Positions 42,772 to 45,904 of a stretch of DNA of 45,904 bases are shown here, piece after piece. Origin of the DNA: Verticiella alkaliphila (GTDB taxonomy: Bacteria > Pseudomonadota > Gammaproteobacteria > Burkholderiales > Burkholderiaceae_B); contig NZ_JADCNH010000032.1 in assembly GCF_018904615.1 (NCBI RefSeq), positions 1 through 45,904 of the forward strand, written 5' to 3'. The notes beneath the pieces are model-generated. The model had not been told where the DNA came from. It saw nothing but the letters and a program-made list of their open reading frames with translations, and ran no database searches. The position numbers and the translations under genes were made by a program. Every line of letters starts with the position of its first letter. The stretch's first letter is position 1.

Positions 42772-42945
42772 GCAGTCCTCTTGCGGTGTCTGGGCAGGCA
42801 CGGTCTCGGTGCTTTCGCGTGGCGGCAAGCACCACCGTGACGCATCCAATCCCGATGATGGCCCACGCCCGTTGTCAGGAATTCGCGCCATACCGAGGGT
42901 TTGTCTGGATGCGCGATTCTGGCATACGAGTTGCATAATGTTCCA

Positions 42946-42957
42946 TGAATATTCATA
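42946..42957. promoter_or_regulatory. Perfect palindrome in the marR-iorA spacer, probable MarR operator
   Basis: ATGAATATTCAT is a perfect 12-base palindrome in an AT-rich island of about 60 bases, 72 bases before the iorA ATG. TTGCAT at 42932-42937 with CATATA at 42955-42960 (17-base spacing) is a possible iorA promoter that would be covered by the site. Confidence 0.6.
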
Positions 42958-43029
42958 TATTCAAAGCTAAATCACTTGCGTGGTGCGCGAGACGATCGCC
43001 CCCGCAGCGACAGCCGGAGGCCTCGCGAC

Positions 43030-45183
43030 ATGGCGGAAAGATCCTTTGCGGAAGAAGTGAAGAAGCTGCGCCTGGGTGAAGGCGAGGTCTTCAGTGGCGA
43101 GGGCATCCTCGCCATCACCAAGGCTTTGCTGGAATCCGGCGTGGCCTACGTGGCGGGCTACCAGGGCGCGCCCATCTCGCACCTGATGGACGTGCTGGCC
43201 GACGCGCAGGACATCCTCGCGGAGAATGGCATCCGCTTCGAGAACAGCGCGAGCGAGGCCACGGCCGCCGCCACGCTGGCCGCCTCGGTGAACTACCCGC
43301 TGCGCGGCGCCGTCACCTTCAAGGCGACGGTGGGCACCAACGTGGCGTCCGACGCGCTTGCCAACCTCGCCTCGGGCGGGGTCACGGGCGGCGCGCTCGT
43401 CATCGTGGGCGAAGACTACGGCGAGGGCTCCTCGATCATGCAGGAGCGCAGCCACGCCTTCGCCATGAAATCGCAGATCTGGATGCTCGACCCGCGCCCC
43501 AACCTGCCCAGCATCGTGGATGCGGTCAAGCATGGCTTTGCGCTCTCCGAGGCCAGCCATACCCCCGTGATGCTGCAGGTGCGCATCCGCGCCTGTCACG
43601 TGCACGGCCAGTTCACGGCCTCGGACAACGTCAAGCCCAGCTTCACGCTCAAGGACGCGCTCGAGCAGCCGCAGCGTGACGTGGACCGCATCGTGTTGCC
43701 GCCCGCGAGCTTCCTGCACGAGCAGGAGAAGATCCGTGAGCGCTGGCCCGCGGCGGTCAAGTACATCCAGGACCACGGCCTGAACGAGGTGTTCGCCGAG
43801 GACACGGCCGACGTGGGCATTCTGTTGCAGGGTGGGGTCTACAACACCGTGCTGCGCGCGCTGGAGCGCCTGGGCATGGCCGACATCTACGGCAATTCCC
43901 AGGTGCCGCTATACGTGATGAACGTGGCCTACCCGGTGGTGGACGACGAGGTGCGCCGCTTCTGTGCCGACAAACGCGCGGTGCTGGTGATCGAGGAAGG
44001 CCAGCCCAACTACATCGAACAGAACATCGCCACCATCCTGCGCCAGGCGGGCATCGCCGCCGCGCTGCACGGCAAGGATCTGCTGCCGGTGGCGGGCGAG
44101 TACACGGCGGCGGTCGTCAAGCAGGGCGCGCAAGCGTTCCTGGAACGCTATGGCCTGATCGACGTCCCGGCGCCGGTGGTGCCGCAGCAGAAGGTGATTC
44201 CGCTGGTGGCCGAGGCCAAGCGCCCGCTCAATGACAGCGTGCATGCCCGCCCGCCCGGCTTTTGCACGGGCTGTCCGGAGCGGCCGATCTTCGCGGCCAT
44301 GAAGCTCGTCGAGCGCGAACTCGGCCCGCACCACATCAGCGCGGACATCGGCTGTCATCTCTTCTCCATCCTGCCGCCCTTCAACCTGGGCAACACCACC
44401 ATGGGCTACGGCCTGGGTGCGGCAGGCGCCGCGGCACTCAACACGAACGCCGACAAGCGGGCCATCGCCGTCATGGGCGACGGCGGCTTCTGGCACAACG
44501 GTCTGACCAGCGGCATCGCCAATGCGGTGTTCAACCGCAGCAACAACCTCACCATCGTGGTCGACAACAACTACACGTCGGCCACGGGTGGGCAGGACAT
44601 TCTGTCCTCGACAGCGACCAATCCCACTCGCAGCACCGGCCACGAGATCGAATCGGCCGTGCGTGGCGTGGGCGTCAAGTGGGCCCGCACCGTGTCACGG
44701 ACCTACGACGTGGCCGGCATGCGTGACGTGCTGCGCGAGGCGCTCACTACGCAGGAGCCCGGCCCGAAGGTGGTGATCGCGCAGAGCGAATGCATGCTCA
44801 ATCGCCAGCGTCGTGAAAAGCCGTTGGTGCGCAAGGCCACATCCGAGGGCAAGCGCGTGGTGCGCGAGCGCTTCGGCGTGGATTCGGACACCTGCACCGG
44901 GGATCACTCCTGCATCCGCATCTCGGGCTGTCCGTCGCTGTCCATCAAACCCAATCCCGATCCCCTGCGGCAGGACCCGGTGGCCACGGTGCTCGACAGC
45001 TGCGTGGGCTGCGGCATGTGCGGCGAGGTCTCGCACGCCGCCGTGCTGTGCCCCTCGTTCTATCGCGCGCAGATCGTGTCCAACCCCACGCGCTGGGATC
45101 GCCTGCTCGAGCGCGTGCGCGGCCGCGTGATCGGCTGGCTGCAATCGGCCGCGGCGCGTCGTCGCGCCCGCCTGGCCTTCTAG
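43030..45183 (+). CDS. iorA: Indolepyruvate ferredoxin oxidoreductase alpha subunit
   Basis: The predicted protein has 717 residues, ATG 43030 with GGAGG 10 bases upstream. It oxidatively decarboxylates aryl pyruvates (indolepyruvate, phenylpyruvate) to acyl-CoA. The N-terminal pyrimidine-binding domain (GYQGAPISHLMDVLAD, FENSASEATAAATLAASVN) is followed by the TPP-binding domain with GDGGFWHNGLTSGIANAVFN and VDNNYTSATGGQ near residues 485-520. The C-terminal ferredoxin-like part starts at Cys622 with CTGDHSCIRISGCPSL and CVGCGMCGE, ligands of two 4Fe-4S clusters. IorB follows, 10 bases after the stop. Confidence 0.95.
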   Translation: MAERSFAEEVKKLRLGEGEVFSGEGILAITKALLESGVAYVAGYQGAPISHLMDVLADAQDILAENGIRFENSASEATAAATLAASVNYPLRGAVTFKATVGTNVASDALANLASGGVTGGALVIVGEDYGEGSSIMQERSHAFAMKSQIWMLDPRPNLPSIVDAVKHGFALSEASHTPVMLQVRIRACHVHGQFTASDNVKPSFTLKDALEQPQRDVDRIVLPPASFLHEQEKIRERWPAAVKYIQDHGLNEVFAEDTADVGILLQGGVYNTVLRALERLGMADIYGNSQVPLYVMNVAYPVVDDEVRRFCADKRAVLVIEEGQPNYIEQNIATILRQAGIAAALHGKDLLPVAGEYTAAVVKQGAQAFLERYGLIDVPAPVVPQQKVIPLVAEAKRPLNDSVHARPPGFCTGCPERPIFAAMKLVERELGPHHISADIGCHLFSILPPFNLGNTTMGYGLGAAGAAALNTNADKRAIAVMGDGGFWHNGLTSGIANAVFNRSNNLTIVVDNNYTSATGGQDILSSTATNPTRSTGHEIESAVRGVGVKWARTVSRTYDVAGMRDVLREALTTQEPGPKVVIAQSECMLNRQRREKPLVRKATSEGKRVVRERFGVDSDTCTGDHSCIRISGCPSLSIKPNPDPLRQDPVATVLDSCVGCGMCGEVSHAAVLCPSFYRAQIVSNPTRWDRLLERVRGRVIGWLQSAAARRRARLAF

Positions 45184-45193
45184 GAGACGCGGC

Positions 45194-45904
45194 ATGAACG
45201 CGCAACCGATCAAGATCGCGATCCTCGCCATGGGCGGCGAAGGCGGCGGCGTGCTGGCCGACTGGATCGTCGATCTGGGCGAGCACAACGGCTACATCGC
45301 CCAGACCACCTCCGTGCCGGGCGTGGCCCAGCGCACGGGCGCCACGATCTACTACGTGGAGCTCTTCCCGGCGAACGCGGCCCAGAAGGCCGGCGGCGCC
45401 CCGGTGCTGGCCCTGATGCCCCTGCCGGGCGACGTGGACATCGTGCTCGCCTCCGAACTGATGGAGGCCGGGCGCGCCGTGCAGCGCGGGCTGGTCACGC
45501 CGGATCGCACCACGCTCGTGAGTTCCACCCACCGCGTCTATTCGATTGCGGAGAAGTCCGCCCTGGGCGATGGCCGAGTGGACAGCCGGGAGCTGCTGGC
45601 CCACGCCGAGCGCGCCGCCCGGCACTTCGTGCGCTTCGACATGGCCGAGACCGCCGTGCAGGCGGGCAGCGTCATCAGTGCCGTGCTCTTCGGTGCGCTG
45701 GCGGCCACCGGCACCCTGCCGTTCTCCCGGGCGGATTTCGAATCCACCATCACGCGCGGCGGCGTGGGCGTCAAGCCCAGCCTGAAGGCCTTCGACGCGG
45801 CCTTCGCCAAGGCACGTCACCCGGCGCCCGACGCCACCGCCGCTGTCGCCTCCACGGCGGCTCCGGACGGCCCGGTGCACGGCATGGGCGCCACCGGCGC
45901 CACC
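45194..45904 (+). CDS. iorB: Indolepyruvate oxidoreductase beta subunit, N-terminal part
   Basis: 237 codons are present and the gene is cut by the window end. ATG 45194 follows GGAGACGCGGC. ILAMGGEGGGVLADWIVDLGEHNGYIAQTTSVPGVAQRTGATIYYVELFP is the catalytic-gamma domain signature of 2-oxoacid:ferredoxin oxidoreductases, then VLASELMEAGRAVQRGLVTPDRTTLVSSTHRVYSIAEK. The bacterial Burkholderiales form is longer than archaeal IorB and usually carries extra C-terminal sequence, which begins after ARHPAPDATAAV. Together with IorA it forms one enzyme. Confidence 0.93.
   Translation, partial: MNAQPIKIAILAMGGEGGGVLADWIVDLGEHNGYIAQTTSVPGVAQRTGATIYYVELFPANAAQKAGGAPVLALMPLPGDVDIVLASELMEAGRAVQRGLVTPDRTTLVSSTHRVYSIAEKSALGDGRVDSRELLAHAERAARHFVRFDMAETAVQAGSVISAVLFGALAATGTLPFSRADFESTITRGGVGVKPSLKAFDAAFAKARHPAPDATAAVASTAAPDGPVHGMGATGAT

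Overview
The window is GC-rich (well above 60% by eye), densely coded chromosome from a betaproteobacterium of the order Burkholderiales, most likely an Alcaligenaceae/Bordetella-Achromobacter relative. Three things support this: the mltA-apaG-rpe-gph and trpG-trpD-trpC-ung blocks, two Bug-type solute-binding proteins, and DadA, IorAB and PhzS-like families typical of that group. No tRNA, rRNA, CRISPR array, transposase or integrase was recognised.

Layout. (1) 1-2132: partial mltA and apaG, divergent from rpe and gph. (2) 2194-8728: a giant Gly-rich autotransporter adhesin on the minus strand, read in three frames here because of two probable one-base deletions. (3) 8983-11836: an exported alpha/beta hydrolase and a DedA membrane protein. 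(4) 12014-13777: a Trp-rich leader peptide followed by trpE. (5) 13861-17280: a LacI regulator, an L-talarate/galactarate dehydratase and a Bug binding protein, with two identical LacI-type operators. (6) 17306-21851: an HGGYW hydrolase, a tandem glycine riboswitch in front of a DadA-like oxidase, and an EAL-CBS-GGDEF protein. (7) 21861-27953: an old-yellow-enzyme reductase, a small ORF, an SLC10A7-like transporter with a divergent LysR, two small proteins and a TerC-CBS-CorC membrane protein. (8) 28086-32966: a Bug protein and a PhzS-like flavin monooxygenase, a divergent LysR, and a DASS anion symporter. (9) 33031-34686: a membrane alpha/beta hydrolase. (10) 34838-39635: a second Trp leader peptide, a short coupled ORF, trpG, trpD (two frame breaks), trpC, ung and an NDUFAF7-like methyltransferase. 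(11) 39727-41345: a lower-GC AlbA_2/HATPase gene followed by short repeats. (12) 41437-45904: a class II aldolase, a MarR regulator and the divergent iorA-iorB pair, cut by the window end.

How it fits together. The tryptophan genes, usually one run (gph-trpE-trpG-trpD-trpC) in relatives, are split into trpE and trpGDC more than 20 kb apart. Each part keeps its own leader peptide with clustered Trp codons, so both halves can still sense charged tRNA-Trp. Between and around them sit small catabolic cassettes (aldarate, glycine/D-amino acid, aromatic and indolepyruvate oxidation), each with a local regulator and a recognisable operator or riboswitch.

Quality caution. Five frame breaks (two in the autotransporter, two in trpD, one at the 3' end of the talarate dehydratase gene) are each repaired by adding one base in a G/C tract. 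The repaired lengths are whole codons and match family lengths, so sequencing or assembly deletions are more likely than real pseudogenes.
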